DNA of 64,000 nucleotides from Sphingomonas sp. Leaf32 (lineage in GTDB: Bacteria; Pseudomonadota; Alphaproteobacteria; Sphingomonadales; Sphingomonadaceae). This document shows, in pieces, positions 18,679 through 27,660 of the stretch (the first letter of the stretch is position 1; each line of letters begins with the position of its first letter). Below the pieces are notes generated by a model. That model saw only the letters and a list, made by a program, of their open reading frames with translations. It did no database searches and was not told where the DNA came from. A program made the position numbers and the translations under genes. The stretch is from NCBI RefSeq assembly GCF_001421765.1, contig NZ_LMLA01000001.1, positions 729,199-793,198 on the forward strand, given 5' to 3'.

Positions 18679-20931
18679 ATGGCGAAGCGCTCGACCCGAA
18701 ACCTGATGCTTGCCGGCGCGGCATGTCTTGTCATCGCCGCACCGGCCTATGCGGCTGAACCGAACGATACGCCGCCGGTCACGGCGACGGCCCTCGCCGA
18801 TGCGCCGGTCGATGACGGAACGCAGGACGAAACCGGCTCCGAAATCCTCGTCACCGGCACGTTGCAGGCGTTTCGTGGCAACACGACGCTCAAGCAGTTG
18901 CCGCAGGCGACGCAGGTCCTGTCGGTCGAAACGCTGCAGCAGCTGAACATCACCCGGCTCGACGCCGCGCTCGACCTGTCGGCCAGTGTGTCGCGCCAGA
19001 ACGCGTTCGGCGGCCTGTTCGATTCCTTCGCGATCCGCGGCTTCGTCGGCGATCCCAACACGCCCTCGGGCTTCCTCGTCAACGGGTTCAGCGGCGCGCG
19101 CGGCTATGGCGGCCCGCGCGATACGTCCAGCGTGCAGGCGATCGAAATCCTGCGCGGCCCCACATCGGCCTTGTTCGGGCGGGGCGAGCCGGGCGGCACA
19201 GTCAACATCGTGACCAAGAAACCGACGCTGGATCAGGCGGGCGGCTATGTCATGGGCAGCGTCGGCCGGTTCGAAACCTATCGCGGCGAGCTGGACTACA
19301 ATCTGCCGGTCAACGACATCCTCGCGTTGCGCGTGACCGGGGCCTATGAACAGGGCAACAGCTATCGCGACACGATCGAAACATCGAAGCACGCGATCAC
19401 GCCCAGCCTGCTGCTCCAGACCGGCAACCTGACCGCGAATCTCGAGTTCGAATATAGCCGGCAGAAAGTGCCGTTCGATCGCGGCGTCATCGCCTATGGC
19501 GACAATCCTGCCACGCTGCCCCGCTCGCGCTTCCTGGGCGAGCCGGCCGACGGGCCGAACCGCGCGCTGAACCTCGGCCCGCAATTGCAGGTGCAGTACA
19601 AGCTGGGGAAGGATTGGCGCGCGTTGCTGGGCGTCGCCTATCGCTACACCGAACTGACCGGGTTCGGGGAAGACCCCGAATTCGGCGCAGGTCGCAATCC
19701 GTTGTTCGTGAACGGGGCGATCGCCGGTGCCTTCACCTCGCGTCGCCGGGTCTATCGCGACTTTGCCGGCAAGGATTTCATTCCGCGCGTCGAACTGTCG
19801 GGCAGCCTGATGACCGGCGGGATCAAGCACAACCTGCTGGTCGGTGCGGATTACGAATGGTTCAAGCTGGACATTCTGACCACCCGCTTCCGCCCCGGCA
19901 ACCTGACCGCCGCACAGCGCGCGGATTTCGCGTCGGGCAATCCGTCGCGGGCGACGCTGATCGCGACCAATGCGATCAGCGTGAACAACCCGGTCTATTT
20001 TACCGCCGAGGAACTGGCCCGCATTCCGGTCAGCGCGTTCCAGAGCCGCACCGAAGTCGCCAAGGCGGCCGGCGTCTATGTCCGCGACCGGATCGAGCTG
20101 ACCGACTGGCTCTCGCTCCAGGCGGGCTTGCGCTATGACGATTATCGCCAGACTGTGAACAATCGGCTGAACGGCGTCCAGACGCAGCAGGAGTTCACCA
20201 AGTTCAGCCCGTCGGCCGGCGTCAGCGTCAAGGCGACCGAGCAGCTGACGCTCTACGCCAGCTATGCGCAGGGGTTCCGCGCCAATACTGGTGTGAACGT
20301 CCGCAACGAAGCCTTCCGCCCCGAAACGACGACGTCGTACGAAGGCGGAATGAAGTTCGACGTCATCGACGATACGCTGTCGGGCACGGTCGCCTTCTTC
20401 CGCATGGACAAGACGAACGTGCTGACCGCCGATCCGGTCAATGCCGGCTTCTCGCTCGACGTCGGCAAGGCGAAGAGCAAGGGCTTCGAAATCGACCTGA
20501 ACGCGCGCATTCCGCGCGGACCGCGCGTTACCGTGTCCTATGCCTATGTCGATGCGGAGATCGCCGAGGATATTCTCGACCCCGATTTCGGTCGCACCAT
20601 CCGTGCCGGCGATCCGCTCATCAATATCCCGCGCAACAGCATCTCGGTGCTGGCGGCGCAGGACTTCACCTTCGGCGACAAGGTGCTGACGCTGGGCGGC
20701 GACATCAAGTTCGTCGACAAGCGGCTGGGCGAGACGGGCACGACCTACATGCTGCCTGACTATGCGCTGGTCCGGCTGTTCGGCTCGGTCGACCTTGCGC
20801 GGAACCTGACGGTGTCGGCGGAGGTCAGCAACCTGTTCAACGAAACCTGGTTCCCCAGCTCCTATGCCCGGTTGTGGACCTTCCCCGGTGCGCCGCGTAG
20901 CTGGTCGGTGCGCGGCACCTTCCGCTTCTGA
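18679..20931 (+). CDS. TonB-dependent siderophore-type receptor
   Basis: A 750-residue outer-membrane receptor. It has a signal peptide ending AYA-AEP, a TonB-box-like GSEILVTGT, and a plug domain with QLPQATQVLSV, RGFVGDP and EILRGPTSALFGRGEPGGTVNIVTKKP. A C-terminal 22-strand barrel ends in aromatic FRF. The motifs place it in the FhuA/FpvA-like siderophore receptor class, although no siderophore biosynthesis gene lies nearby. The ATG at 18679 follows AAAGGGA. The 248-bp upstream gap contains an ATTCTCAT element that could be an iron-regulator half-site. In this region it may instead serve the local catabolic substrate. Confidence 0.9.
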   Translation: MAKRSTRNLMLAGAACLVIAAPAYAAEPNDTPPVTATALADAPVDDGTQDETGSEILVTGTLQAFRGNTTLKQLPQATQVLSVETLQQLNITRLDAALDLSASVSRQNAFGGLFDSFAIRGFVGDPNTPSGFLVNGFSGARGYGGPRDTSSVQAIEILRGPTSALFGRGEPGGTVNIVTKKPTLDQAGGYVMGSVGRFETYRGELDYNLPVNDILALRVTGAYEQGNSYRDTIETSKHAITPSLLLQTGNLTANLEFEYSRQKVPFDRGVIAYGDNPATLPRSRFLGEPADGPNRALNLGPQLQVQYKLGKDWRALLGVAYRYTELTGFGEDPEFGAGRNPLFVNGAIAGAFTSRRRVYRDFAGKDFIPRVELSGSLMTGGIKHNLLVGADYEWFKLDILTTRFRPGNLTAAQRADFASGNPSRATLIATNAISVNNPVYFTAEELARIPVSAFQSRTEVAKAAGVYVRDRIELTDWLSLQAGLRYDDYRQTVNNRLNGVQTQQEFTKFSPSAGVSVKATEQLTLYASYAQGFRANTGVNVRNEAFRPETTTSYEGGMKFDVIDDTLSGTVAFFRMDKTNVLTADPVNAGFSLDVGKAKSKGFEIDLNARIPRGPRVTVSYAYVDAEIAEDILDPDFGRTIRAGDPLINIPRNSISVLAAQDFTFGDKVLTLGGDIKFVDKRLGETGTTYMLPDYALVRLFGSVDLARNLTVSAEVSNLFNETWFPSSYARLWTFPGAPRSWSVRGTFRF

Positions 20932-20938
20932 ACCTCTT

Positions 20939-20970
20939 GCGGGCGGCCTGATGGTCGCCCGCCTCGTTTT
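20939..20970 (+). terminator. Hairpin terminator after the TonB receptor
   Basis: A 10-bp stem (GCGGGCGGCC with GGTCGCCCGC, one G-T pair) and loop TGAT, followed by CTCGTTTT. It sits between the receptor stop and the DUF4198 start and may cause partial termination, giving more receptor than DUF4198 protein. Confidence 0.5.
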
Positions 20971-20983
20971 ACAGGAGATAACT

Positions 20984-21730
20984 ATGGCGAGGATTCATGC
21001 GATCGGCAGTGCGCTGGTGCTGGGCGGTGCAGTGCTGCTGCCGTCTGTGGCGGCCGATGCCCATGGCATCTGGTTCGCCCAGCGTGCCAAGCAGCTTGCG
21101 ATCATCTACGGCGTCGGTGCCGACGATCTGGAAGCGGTGAAGCGTCAGCCGATGCTGGAAAGCATCCAGGCCTGGGACGCCGCGCTCCGGCCGGTCGCGG
21201 CGCGCCTGCGCACCGATGGCCCGGTAGTGGTGGTGGATATTGATGCGAAGCCCGCGCTGGTCAGCGCGGTGCTGCCCAACGGCACTTGGACGAAGCTGCC
21301 CGACGGCGAATTCGTCAAGAAGGGCAAGGACGAGGTACCCGGTGCGAAGTTCGCCGAGACCACCATCAAATATGCCGTGACGCTGCAAGGGGCCGGCGTG
21401 CCGCGCGTCCCGCTGATCCCGGCGCAACTGCTGCAGATCGTGCCGGTCGGCGCGATTCCGGCGAAGCTCGGGCAGCCGCTGACCTATCGCATCACGTTCC
21501 GGGGAAAGCCGGTGGCGGGGGCGGAGGTCGTGAACGACATGGTCAACGACCCCGACGCGACGCCGCGCGTGACCAGGACCGACGGTTTGGTCACCCTGCC
21601 GGTCCGCAATCAGGGGCTGAACGTGATCCGCGCGGTGCTAACCCGGCCGAGTGATCGGCCGGCGCAATTCGACCGGTACGAACATACCGCGACGCTGGCC
21701 TTCACCCTGCCGCACGCACCGGAGGAATAG
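20984..21730 (+). CDS. DUF4198 periplasmic protein
   Basis: A 248-residue protein with a Sec signal peptide (VLLPSVAADA, cut before HGIWF). The mature N-terminal His and the C-terminal beta-rich half, with FRGKPVAGAEVVNDM and RTDGLVTLPV, fit the DUF4198 family. Those proteins usually neighbour TonB receptors and are linked to metal or haem uptake. AGGAGAT precedes the ATG at 20984. It is 52 bp after the TonB receptor, separated by a hairpin, so it is probably the second gene of that unit. The function is inferred from family and neighbour only. Confidence 0.75.
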   Translation: MARIHAIGSALVLGGAVLLPSVAADAHGIWFAQRAKQLAIIYGVGADDLEAVKRQPMLESIQAWDAALRPVAARLRTDGPVVVVDIDAKPALVSAVLPNGTWTKLPDGEFVKKGKDEVPGAKFAETTIKYAVTLQGAGVPRVPLIPAQLLQIVPVGAIPAKLGQPLTYRITFRGKPVAGAEVVNDMVNDPDATPRVTRTDGLVTLPVRNQGLNVIRAVLTRPSDRPAQFDRYEHTATLAFTLPHAPEE

Positions 21731-21810
21731 GTCGAGCGGCTGGTTCAACCTGGTGCCGATCGACCTTCGGCTACTTGCCGTGTCGTTCCTGACCGGCGCC
21801 GCCAGCCTAT

Positions 21811-21919
21811 CGTCACCCCGGACTTGTTCCGGGGTCCACGGCGCGACAATCGGTGCGGTATGAGCATCCGTCGACTGCGATTGCGGCTCGGTGGACCCCG
21901 GAACAAGTCCGGGGTGACG
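21811..21919. repeat. 29-bp perfect inverted repeat (intergenic palindrome family)
   Basis: Arms at 21811-21839 and 21891-21919 are exact reverse complements over 29 bases, built on CCCCGGACTTGTTCCGGGG. Each arm is itself partly palindromic. A relative with one base changed lies at 45724-45800. It fills the gap between convergent genes and could fold into a long cruciform or act as a bidirectional terminator. Confidence 0.85.
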
Positions 21920-21960
21920 AAAAATTGCATGTCGATCGGTGCCAGTTCAACTCTGACGTC

Positions 21961-22043
21961 ATCCCAGCGAATGCTGGGATTTCCTCGTGATAGCGCATAG
22001 CGGGAGTCGCGGGATGCATCAGCCTTCGCTGGGGCGACGTTTG
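21961..22043. repeat. Second intergenic repeat family (GCTGGG hairpins)
   Basis: A perfect hairpin ATCCCAGC-GAAT-GCTGGGAT at 21961-21980 is followed at 22021 by a 22-mer, starting AGCCTTCGCTGGGGCG, that recurs exactly at 37329-37350. With the preceding repeat it accounts for most of the 392-bp gap 21731-22122. No gene is evident in that gap. Confidence 0.7.
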
Positions 22044-22122
22044 CGCGGAGCGGAACCAATTCCTGTTCGAGAGAGGGCAACGGACTGTCCACCGACACTT
22101 CCGCTACGGCTCGCTCGCCCGG

Positions 22123-23049
22123 TCAATATCCCCGATCGCGCGCGACCACGCCGATCATCGGTTCCCCGGTGATATGGCGTCGCAAATTGGCAATCAGCGC
22201 CTTGCCCGATCCTTCGGTGTCGGTGGCGGCGGCGACGTGTGGCGTCACGACGACGCGACGGTGCGTCCAGAGCGGGTCGCCCGCCGGCAACGGCTCGATC
22301 GGCGTCACGTCGAGGATCGCCCGCGACAGATGCCCGCCGTCCAGCGCCGCGATCAGCGCCTGCGCGTCGAGATGTCCGCCACGCCCGGCGCTGACCACCG
22401 CCGCCCCTTGCGGCATCCGCGCGAACAGGTCGCGGCCCAGAATGCCCCGCGTCTCCGGCGTCAACGGCAGGAGGTTGACCAGAATGTCGGTTTGCGCGGC
22501 GAATGCCCGCAGTCCGTCATCGCCATGGAAGCAGGTGACGCCCGGTACGTCGCGCGGGCTTCGGCTCCATCCCGACAACTGGAACCCGAACGGCGCCAGC
22601 GCGTCGAGCGCGGCCGATCCCATCTGTCCCAGCCCGGCGATCCCGACCCGCCGATCGCCCGCCGCGACCTGCGGCAGCGCGTGCCACACGGCATCGCGCT
22701 GCTGGTCGGCATAGGCGTACAGGTCGCGGTGCAGCGCCAGCACCGTCATCACGACATATTCGGCCATCGCGGCGGCAAGGTTCGGTTCCACCAGCCGCAC
22801 GACCGTGACGTGCGCCGGAACCTGGCTGAGATCGAGCTGATCGACGCCCGCACCGATCGAAAAAAGTACCTCGAGGTTCGGCAGCGTCGCGATCAGCCCG
22901 TCGGGCAGCGTCCAGGCGGCGAGATAGCGGACGTCCGCCGGATCGCCGATGTCGGGCGACAGCCGCACCTCCAGCGACGGAATGGCCTCCGCGATCATCC
23001 TCGCCCAGACCTGCCCTCGCGCGGCGGCGGCGGTATAGAGCAGCGCCAT
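22123..23049 (-). CDS. 2-hydroxyacid dehydrogenase (glyoxylate/hydroxypyruvate reductase A-like)
   Basis: A 308-residue NAD(P)-dependent D-2-hydroxyacid dehydrogenase of the GhrA subgroup. The nucleotide motif is GIAGLGQMGSAALDAL; VSAGRGGHLD carries the substrate Arg, and the catalytic Glu/His region reads DVTPIEPLPAG...VVVTPHVAA. The ATG overlaps the stop of the Lrp-type regulator (TAATG), so the two are co-translated. In context it could reduce a 2-oxoacid produced by the aminotransferase two genes upstream; that substrate assignment is an inference. Confidence 0.85.
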   Translation of the reverse strand: MALLYTAAAARGQVWARMIAEAIPSLEVRLSPDIGDPADVRYLAAWTLPDGLIATLPNLEVLFSIGAGVDQLDLSQVPAHVTVVRLVEPNLAAAMAEYVVMTVLALHRDLYAYADQQRDAVWHALPQVAAGDRRVGIAGLGQMGSAALDALAPFGFQLSGWSRSPRDVPGVTCFHGDDGLRAFAAQTDILVNLLPLTPETRGILGRDLFARMPQGAAVVSAGRGGHLDAQALIAALDGGHLSRAILDVTPIEPLPAGDPLWTHRRVVVTPHVAAATDTEGSGKALIANLRRHITGEPMIGVVARDRGY

Positions 23050-23546
23050 TATTCGCTGCGGCCGTCGAACAGCAGGTCGATCGGCGGGTTGCGCCGGATC
23101 ACCGCCGATTTGATGACGATGTAGCTGAAATATTTCTCGATGCCGAAATCGCGTTCCAGCATACTCTCGATCACTTCCTGATAATGGGCGACGCTGCGGG
23201 TCACGAACTTCAGCATGTAATCATAGCCGCCCGACACCAGATGCGCCTCGACGATTTCCGGTACGGTGCGCGCCCGCTGTTCGAACCGGCTGAAATCGCC
23301 GGTCCGATGGTCGCTGAGCGTCACTTCGGTGAAGACCGTCAGCGAACTCCCCAGCTTCGCCAGATTGATCGTCGCGCCATAGCCCGAGATATAGCCATGT
23401 TTCTCCAGCCGCTTGACCCGCGACAGGCACGGGCTGGGCGACAGGCCGACCGCATCGGCCAGGTCGACATTGGTCATGCGGCCATTTTCCTGAAGCCGGG
23501 CCAGGATCTTGAAGTCCAGCCGGTCCAGTTTCGGTCCAAGGCTCAT
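23049..23546 (-). CDS. Lrp/AsnC family transcriptional regulator
   Basis: A 165-residue regulator. The N-terminal winged helix-turn-helix (about residues 8-65) reads LDRLDFKILARLQENGRMTN with recognition helix LSPSPCLSRVKRLE. The C-terminal RAM/AsnC ligand domain includes VSGGYDYMLKFV. Family members bind AT-centred palindromes of about 15 bp and respond to amino acids or related effectors. It lies between an aminotransferase gene (26 bp upstream) and a dehydrogenase gene it overlaps. Eight 15-bp palindromes with AT-rich centres surround it, making it the obvious candidate local regulator; that link is inferred. Confidence 0.92.
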   Translation of the reverse strand: MSLGPKLDRLDFKILARLQENGRMTNVDLADAVGLSPSPCLSRVKRLEKHGYISGYGATINLAKLGSSLTVFTEVTLSDHRTGDFSRFEQRARTVPEIVEAHLVSGGYDYMLKFVTRSVAHYQEVIESMLERDFGIEKYFSYIVIKSAVIRRNPPIDLLFDGRSE

Positions 23547-23572
23547 CGGTCAACCCCCACGCTATCCCCGGC

Positions 23573-24952
23573 CTAGTTCAGTGCAGCACGGATCTCCGGC
23601 TGGTCAAGCACATCGTCCAGCGCGGCGGTCAGCCGGTCGGCGATCGCATCGACCTCGTGCTCCGTCGCGGTCAGCGCGGGGGCGAGGCCGATCGTGCCAT
23701 CGGCGAACGCGCGGAAGATGATGCCGCGCTGGTAACCGGCGGCGCTCAGCCGGTCGGCAAGGCCGAGCGACGGATCGAACCGCGCCTTGCTGCCCTTGTC
23801 CGCGACCAGTTCGATCGCGGCCAGCATCCCCTTGTACCGCACCTCGCCGACCAGCGGATGCGCGGTCAGCGCGTCGAGCCGCGCGGCGAGCTTCGGCCCC
23901 TGCGCCTGTCCGTTCGCCAGGATGCCGCCCTCCCGGTACAGCCGCAGCACCTCCAGCGCGACGGCGGCGCTGACCGGATGCCCCGAATAGGTCAGGCCGT
24001 GGCCGATCGGCAGATGATTGTCCGGGCCATCGGCGATGACGGCATGGACATCCTCGGCCATCAGCACCGCGCCCATCGGCGCGTAACCGGCGGTCAGCCC
24101 CTTGGCGATCGTCATCAGGTCGGGGGTCACGCCCTCATGCTCGCACGCGAACAGCGGCCCGGTGCGGCCGAACCCGGTAATCACTTCGTCGACGACGAAC
24201 AGGATGCCCAGCTCGCGGCAGGTGCGCTCCATCGCCTTCAGCCAGCCGACCGGCGGGACGATCACGCCGCCCGATCCCTGCACCGGTTCGGCGAAGAAGG
24301 CGGCGACGTTCTCGGCGCCCAGTTTCTCGATCTTCGCGCGCAACCGCGCCACCGATGCCTCGACCAGCGCATCGCCGCTGCGCCCTTCCGGATCGCGATA
24401 GGCATAGGGTGCCGGAATATGATGCTGCCAGGCAAGCGGCAGGTCGAACTGGCGGTGGAACGCGGGCAGGCCGGTCAGTCCGGCCGAGGTCGAGGACGAC
24501 CCGTGATAGCCCTTGTCGAGGGCGATCATGTGCTTGCGCCCGCGCTCGCCGCGCGCGTTCCAGTAATGGGTGATGAAGCGGATCGCCGAATCCACCGCGT
24601 CCGACCCGCCCAGCGTGAAGAACACCCGCGTCAGCCCCTCGGGCGACAGGGTGGCGAGCTGATCCGCCAGCCGGATGGTCGGTTCGCTGGTATAGCCGAA
24701 ATAGCCGGTGGCGTAGGGCAGGCGACGCATCTGCGCCATCGCCGCCTCGACCACGCTTTCCTGGCCATAGCCGATATTGACGCACCACAGCCCGGCAAAG
24801 GCGTCGAGCAACTGCCGTCCATTGCGGTCGGTCAGGAACAGCCCCTGACCGCTTTCCAGCACCGTCGCGCCCCTTGCCTCATGCGCGCGCCATGCGGTTA
24901 CCGGGTGGACCAGATGGTCGCGGTCCATCGCGATCAGCAGTTCGTTCTTCAT
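23573..24952 (-). CDS. Class III omega-amino acid aminotransferase
   Basis: A 459-residue PLP enzyme of the beta-alanine/GABA/putrescine:pyruvate aminotransferase group. Visible motifs are GYHGSSSTSAGLTG, FVVDEVITGFGRTG with the PLP aspartate, and Schiff-base Lys284 in MTIAKGLTAGYAPMGA. The ATG at 24952 (MKNELL) is preferred over an upstream start that would add an Arg-rich tail. A strong 15-bp operator candidate lies 117 bp upstream. The regulator gene follows 26 bp downstream, so the order is aminotransferase, regulator, dehydrogenase. A terminal amine or omega-amino acid is the likely substrate, giving a semialdehyde for the nearby GabD-like enzyme (inferred). Confidence 0.88.
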   Translation of the reverse strand: MKNELLIAMDRDHLVHPVTAWRAHEARGATVLESGQGLFLTDRNGRQLLDAFAGLWCVNIGYGQESVVEAAMAQMRRLPYATGYFGYTSEPTIRLADQLATLSPEGLTRVFFTLGGSDAVDSAIRFITHYWNARGERGRKHMIALDKGYHGSSSTSAGLTGLPAFHRQFDLPLAWQHHIPAPYAYRDPEGRSGDALVEASVARLRAKIEKLGAENVAAFFAEPVQGSGGVIVPPVGWLKAMERTCRELGILFVVDEVITGFGRTGPLFACEHEGVTPDLMTIAKGLTAGYAPMGAVLMAEDVHAVIADGPDNHLPIGHGLTYSGHPVSAAVALEVLRLYREGGILANGQAQGPKLAARLDALTAHPLVGEVRYKGMLAAIELVADKGSKARFDPSLGLADRLSAAGYQRGIIFRAFADGTIGLAPALTATEHEVDAIADRLTAALDDVLDQPEIRAALN

Positions 24953-25069
24953 GCTTTCGGCCTTTCGGGCGTTCCAGTCGGGACACCGGAAAGCTAGGCC
25001 GCACATCGCCTTGGCAGTTGTCGAAATGCCCGCGCCGGCCGGGCCGCGCTGCCGAATCGACCGGCGGCG

Positions 25070-25084
25070 CGGCATATCCTGCTG
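25070..25084. promoter_or_regulatory. Candidate Lrp-type operator, site 3 (aminotransferase-lrp)
   Basis: CGGCATATCCTGCTG: arms CGGCA/TGCTG with one mismatch around TATCC. It lies in the 141-bp gap between the tartrate-type dehydrogenase and the aminotransferase, 117 bp before the latter's start. Through the lrp gene in the same unit it would give autoregulation. Confidence 0.6.
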
Positions 25085-25093
25085 CGGGTCGGA

Positions 25094-26173
25094 TCAGCCT
25101 ATTTCGGCGGCGATCGCCTTCGCGCAGTCCTCGGTCGAGGCACGTCCGCCCAGGTCGCGGGTGCGTCCGGCCGGGCTGGCCAGCACGCGCTCGATCGCGG
25201 CGACGATACCGGCGGCGGCGTCGTGCTCGCCGAAATGGTCGAGCATCATCGCCGCGGTCCAGATCTGGCCGACCGGATTGGCGACACCCTGTCCCGCAAT
25301 GTCGGGCGCGGAGCCATGCACCGGTTCGAAGGTGGACGGCACCGACCGGTCGGGGTTGATGTTGCCGCACGGCGCGACGCCGATCGTGCCGGTGCAGGCC
25401 GGACCCAGATCGGACAGGATGTCGCCGAACAGGTTGGAGGCGACCACCACGTCGAACCGGTCGGGGTTCATCACGAACTGTGCGGCAAGGATGTCGATAT
25501 GATATTTGTCGGTGCGGACGTCGGGATATGCCTTGGCCATTTCCTCGACCCGGCCGTCCCACCACGGCATGGTGATGGCGATGCCGTTCGACTTGGTAGC
25601 CGAGGTCAGGTGCTTTTTCGGCCGCGACTGGGCAAGGTCATAGGCATAGCGCAGGATGCGGTCGACGCCGTAGCGGGTCATGACCGTTTCCTGATGCACG
25701 ATCTCGCGCGCGGTGCCGGGAAAGCTGATGCCGCCGACCGCCGAATATTCGCCTTCGGTATTTTCGCGCACGATCATCATGTCGATGTCGCCCGGACCGC
25801 GCCCAGCCAGCGGGCACGGGACGCCCGGCATCAACCGCGCCGGGCGCAGGTTGACATACTGGTCATATTCCCGCCGGAACTGGATCAGCGATCCCCAGAG
25901 CGACACGTGATCGGGCACCGTATCGGGCCAGCCGACCGCGCCGAAGAAGATCGCATCGACCGCGCCGATCCGGTCCTTCCAATCCTCCGGCATCATCGTG
26001 CCGTGGCGGGCATAATAGTCGCAGCTGGCGAAATCATGCCATTCCTGCTCGACGGTAAAACCATGGACGGCGGCCGCCGCCTCCAGCGCCCGGACGCCGG
26101 CGGGCACGACTTCCTTGCCGATCCCGTCGCCCGGAATCACCGCCACGCGATAGTTGCGCGAACCGTTCATCAT
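25094..26173 (-). CDS. Tartrate / D-malate dehydrogenase (TtuC/DmlA-like beta-decarboxylating dehydrogenase)
   Basis: A 359-residue member of the isocitrate/isopropylmalate dehydrogenase family, closest in motif pattern to tartrate and D-malate dehydrogenases. VIPGDGIGKEVVP is at the N-terminus; MIVRENTEGEYS is the substrate Arg/Glu loop; TSATKSNGI carries the catalytic Lys; SDLGPACTGTIG is the metal-aspartate region. Two ATGs are adjacent (26173 and 26170), and a GGAG fits the second slightly better. It lies 17 bp after the GabD-like gene, so GNAT, GabD and this enzyme form one unit. It would oxidise a C4 2-hydroxyacid to pyruvate or a related product. Confidence 0.85.
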   Translation of the reverse strand: MMNGSRNYRVAVIPGDGIGKEVVPAGVRALEAAAAVHGFTVEQEWHDFASCDYYARHGTMMPEDWKDRIGAVDAIFFGAVGWPDTVPDHVSLWGSLIQFRREYDQYVNLRPARLMPGVPCPLAGRGPGDIDMMIVRENTEGEYSAVGGISFPGTAREIVHQETVMTRYGVDRILRYAYDLAQSRPKKHLTSATKSNGIAITMPWWDGRVEEMAKAYPDVRTDKYHIDILAAQFVMNPDRFDVVVASNLFGDILSDLGPACTGTIGVAPCGNINPDRSVPSTFEPVHGSAPDIAGQGVANPVGQIWTAAMMLDHFGEHDAAAGIVAAIERVLASPAGRTRDLGGRASTEDCAKAIAAEIG

Positions 26174-26190
26174 CGTCTCCGTCCCCGCGA

Positions 26191-27660
26191 TCACAGCTTC
26201 AGGCCGCCCCAGTGGAACGCCTTGGTTTCCAGATATTCGTCGATGCCCTCGACCCCGCCTTCCCGGCCCATGCCCGATGCCTTGATCCCGCCGAACGGGG
26301 CCATCTCCATCGCGAGACCACCGGTGTTGAGGCCGACCATCCCGAACTCCAGCGCTTCGGCCACGCGCCACGCGCGGTGCAGATCGTCGGTGTAGAAATA
26401 GCTGGCCAGACCGAACGGCGTGGCATTGGCCTGCTCGATTGCCTCCGCCTCATGGGTGAAGCGGAACACGGGGGCCAGCGGTCCGAAGGTTTCTTCGCTC
26501 GCCAGACGCATGTCGAGCGTTGCCCCGGTCAGCAGCACCGGAGTGGCAAAGCGCGTCGGATCGCCGAACCCGTCCGCCCGCGCCGCTGCGACCGCGCCGT
26601 GGGACAAGGCATCGTCCAGATGCGCCGCGACCTTCTGCGTCGCCGCCGCGTTGATGAGCGGGCCGATGGTGGTCGCCGCGTCGCGTCCGTCGCCGACCTT
26701 CATCGCCCGCACCGCATCGCCCAGTTTCGCGACGAAGGCGTCGTGGATGCCGTCCTGCACGAAGATGCGGTTGGCGCAGACGCAGGTCTGCCCGGCATTG
26801 CGGAACTTGCTGGCGATCGCGCCGGCCACCGCTAGATCGACATCGGCATCGTCGAACACGATGAACGGCGCGTTCCCGCCCAGTTCCAGGCTCAACCGCT
26901 TCAGCGTGTCGGCCGACTGCTGCATCAGCAGCGATCCGACCCGCGTCGATCCGGTGAAGGACAGCTTGCGCACGACCGGGCTGGACGTCAGCGCAGCGCC
27001 GATCGCCTGCGGCATTCCCGTCACGACGTTGATGACCCCGGCCGGTACGCCCGCATCGACCGCCAGCCTGGCGATGGCCAGCGCGGTATAGGGCGTCAGG
27101 TCCGACGGCTTCACGATCACGGTGCAGCCCGCCGCCAGTGCCGGCGCGCATTTGCGGGTAATCATCGCCGCCGGGAAATTCCATGGCGTGATCGCGGCGC
27201 ACACCCCGACCGGTTCGCGCAGCGCCAGGATGCGGCGGTCGGCGGTCGGCCCCGGAATGTCATGGCCGCGCACCCGGCGGCCTTCCTCGGCGAACCATTT
27301 GACGAAGCTGGCGGCATATCGGATCTCGCCTGCGGCCTCGCCCAGTGGCTTGCCCTGCTCGGTCGTCATGATCCGCGCCAGATCGTCGACATGCGCCAGA
27401 ATCAGCGCATACCAGCGTTCGAGGATCTCGGCACGCTCGCCCGCTGTCTTGCGCTTCCACGCCGGCAGCGCGCGTTCGGCGGCGGCGATGGCGCGTTCGG
27501 TGTCGCCGGTTCCGGCATCCGGCACCGTGCCGACCTGCTTGCCCGTAGCGGGATCGATGACGTCGATCGTCGCGCCGCTGTCGGCCGCGACCCATGCGCC
27601 GTCGATCAGCATCGCATCGACGAACAGCGACGGTTCGGAAAGGGTGAGGGGGCGGGCCAT
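26191..27660 (-). CDS. gabD: NAD(P)-dependent succinate-semialdehyde dehydrogenase (GabD-like)
   Basis: An aldehyde dehydrogenase of 489 residues, the GabD length. Visible are ITPWNFPAAMITRK, the general base Glu259 in LELGGNAPF, the nucleophile Cys293 in NAGQTCVCANR, and the GabD-like C-terminus GIDEYLETKAF. The ATG at 27660 overlaps the stop of the upstream GNAT gene. It oxidises succinic (or glutaric) semialdehyde to the acid, the expected step after a GABA-type transamination by the aminotransferase in this cluster. The exact chain length of the aldehyde is not readable. Confidence 0.88.
   Translation of the reverse strand: MARPLTLSEPSLFVDAMLIDGAWVAADSGATIDVIDPATGKQVGTVPDAGTGDTERAIAAAERALPAWKRKTAGERAEILERWYALILAHVDDLARIMTTEQGKPLGEAAGEIRYAASFVKWFAEEGRRVRGHDIPGPTADRRILALREPVGVCAAITPWNFPAAMITRKCAPALAAGCTVIVKPSDLTPYTALAIARLAVDAGVPAGVINVVTGMPQAIGAALTSSPVVRKLSFTGSTRVGSLLMQQSADTLKRLSLELGGNAPFIVFDDADVDLAVAGAIASKFRNAGQTCVCANRIFVQDGIHDAFVAKLGDAVRAMKVGDGRDAATTIGPLINAAATQKVAAHLDDALSHGAVAAARADGFGDPTRFATPVLLTGATLDMRLASEETFGPLAPVFRFTHEAEAIEQANATPFGLASYFYTDDLHRAWRVAEALEFGMVGLNTGGLAMEMAPFGGIKASGMGREGGVEGIDEYLETKAFHWGGLKL

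Noticed and set aside
18679..21730. A siderophore biosynthesis locus
   Set aside because: Only a receptor and a DUF4198 protein are present. No NRPS, IucA/IucC-type synthetase or exporter is found.
27300..27325. A further CGGCATAT element inside the gabD gene (and another near 31246 inside the HAD gene)
   Set aside because: Neither has the matching second half TGCCG and both lie in coding sequence, so they are likely chance matches.
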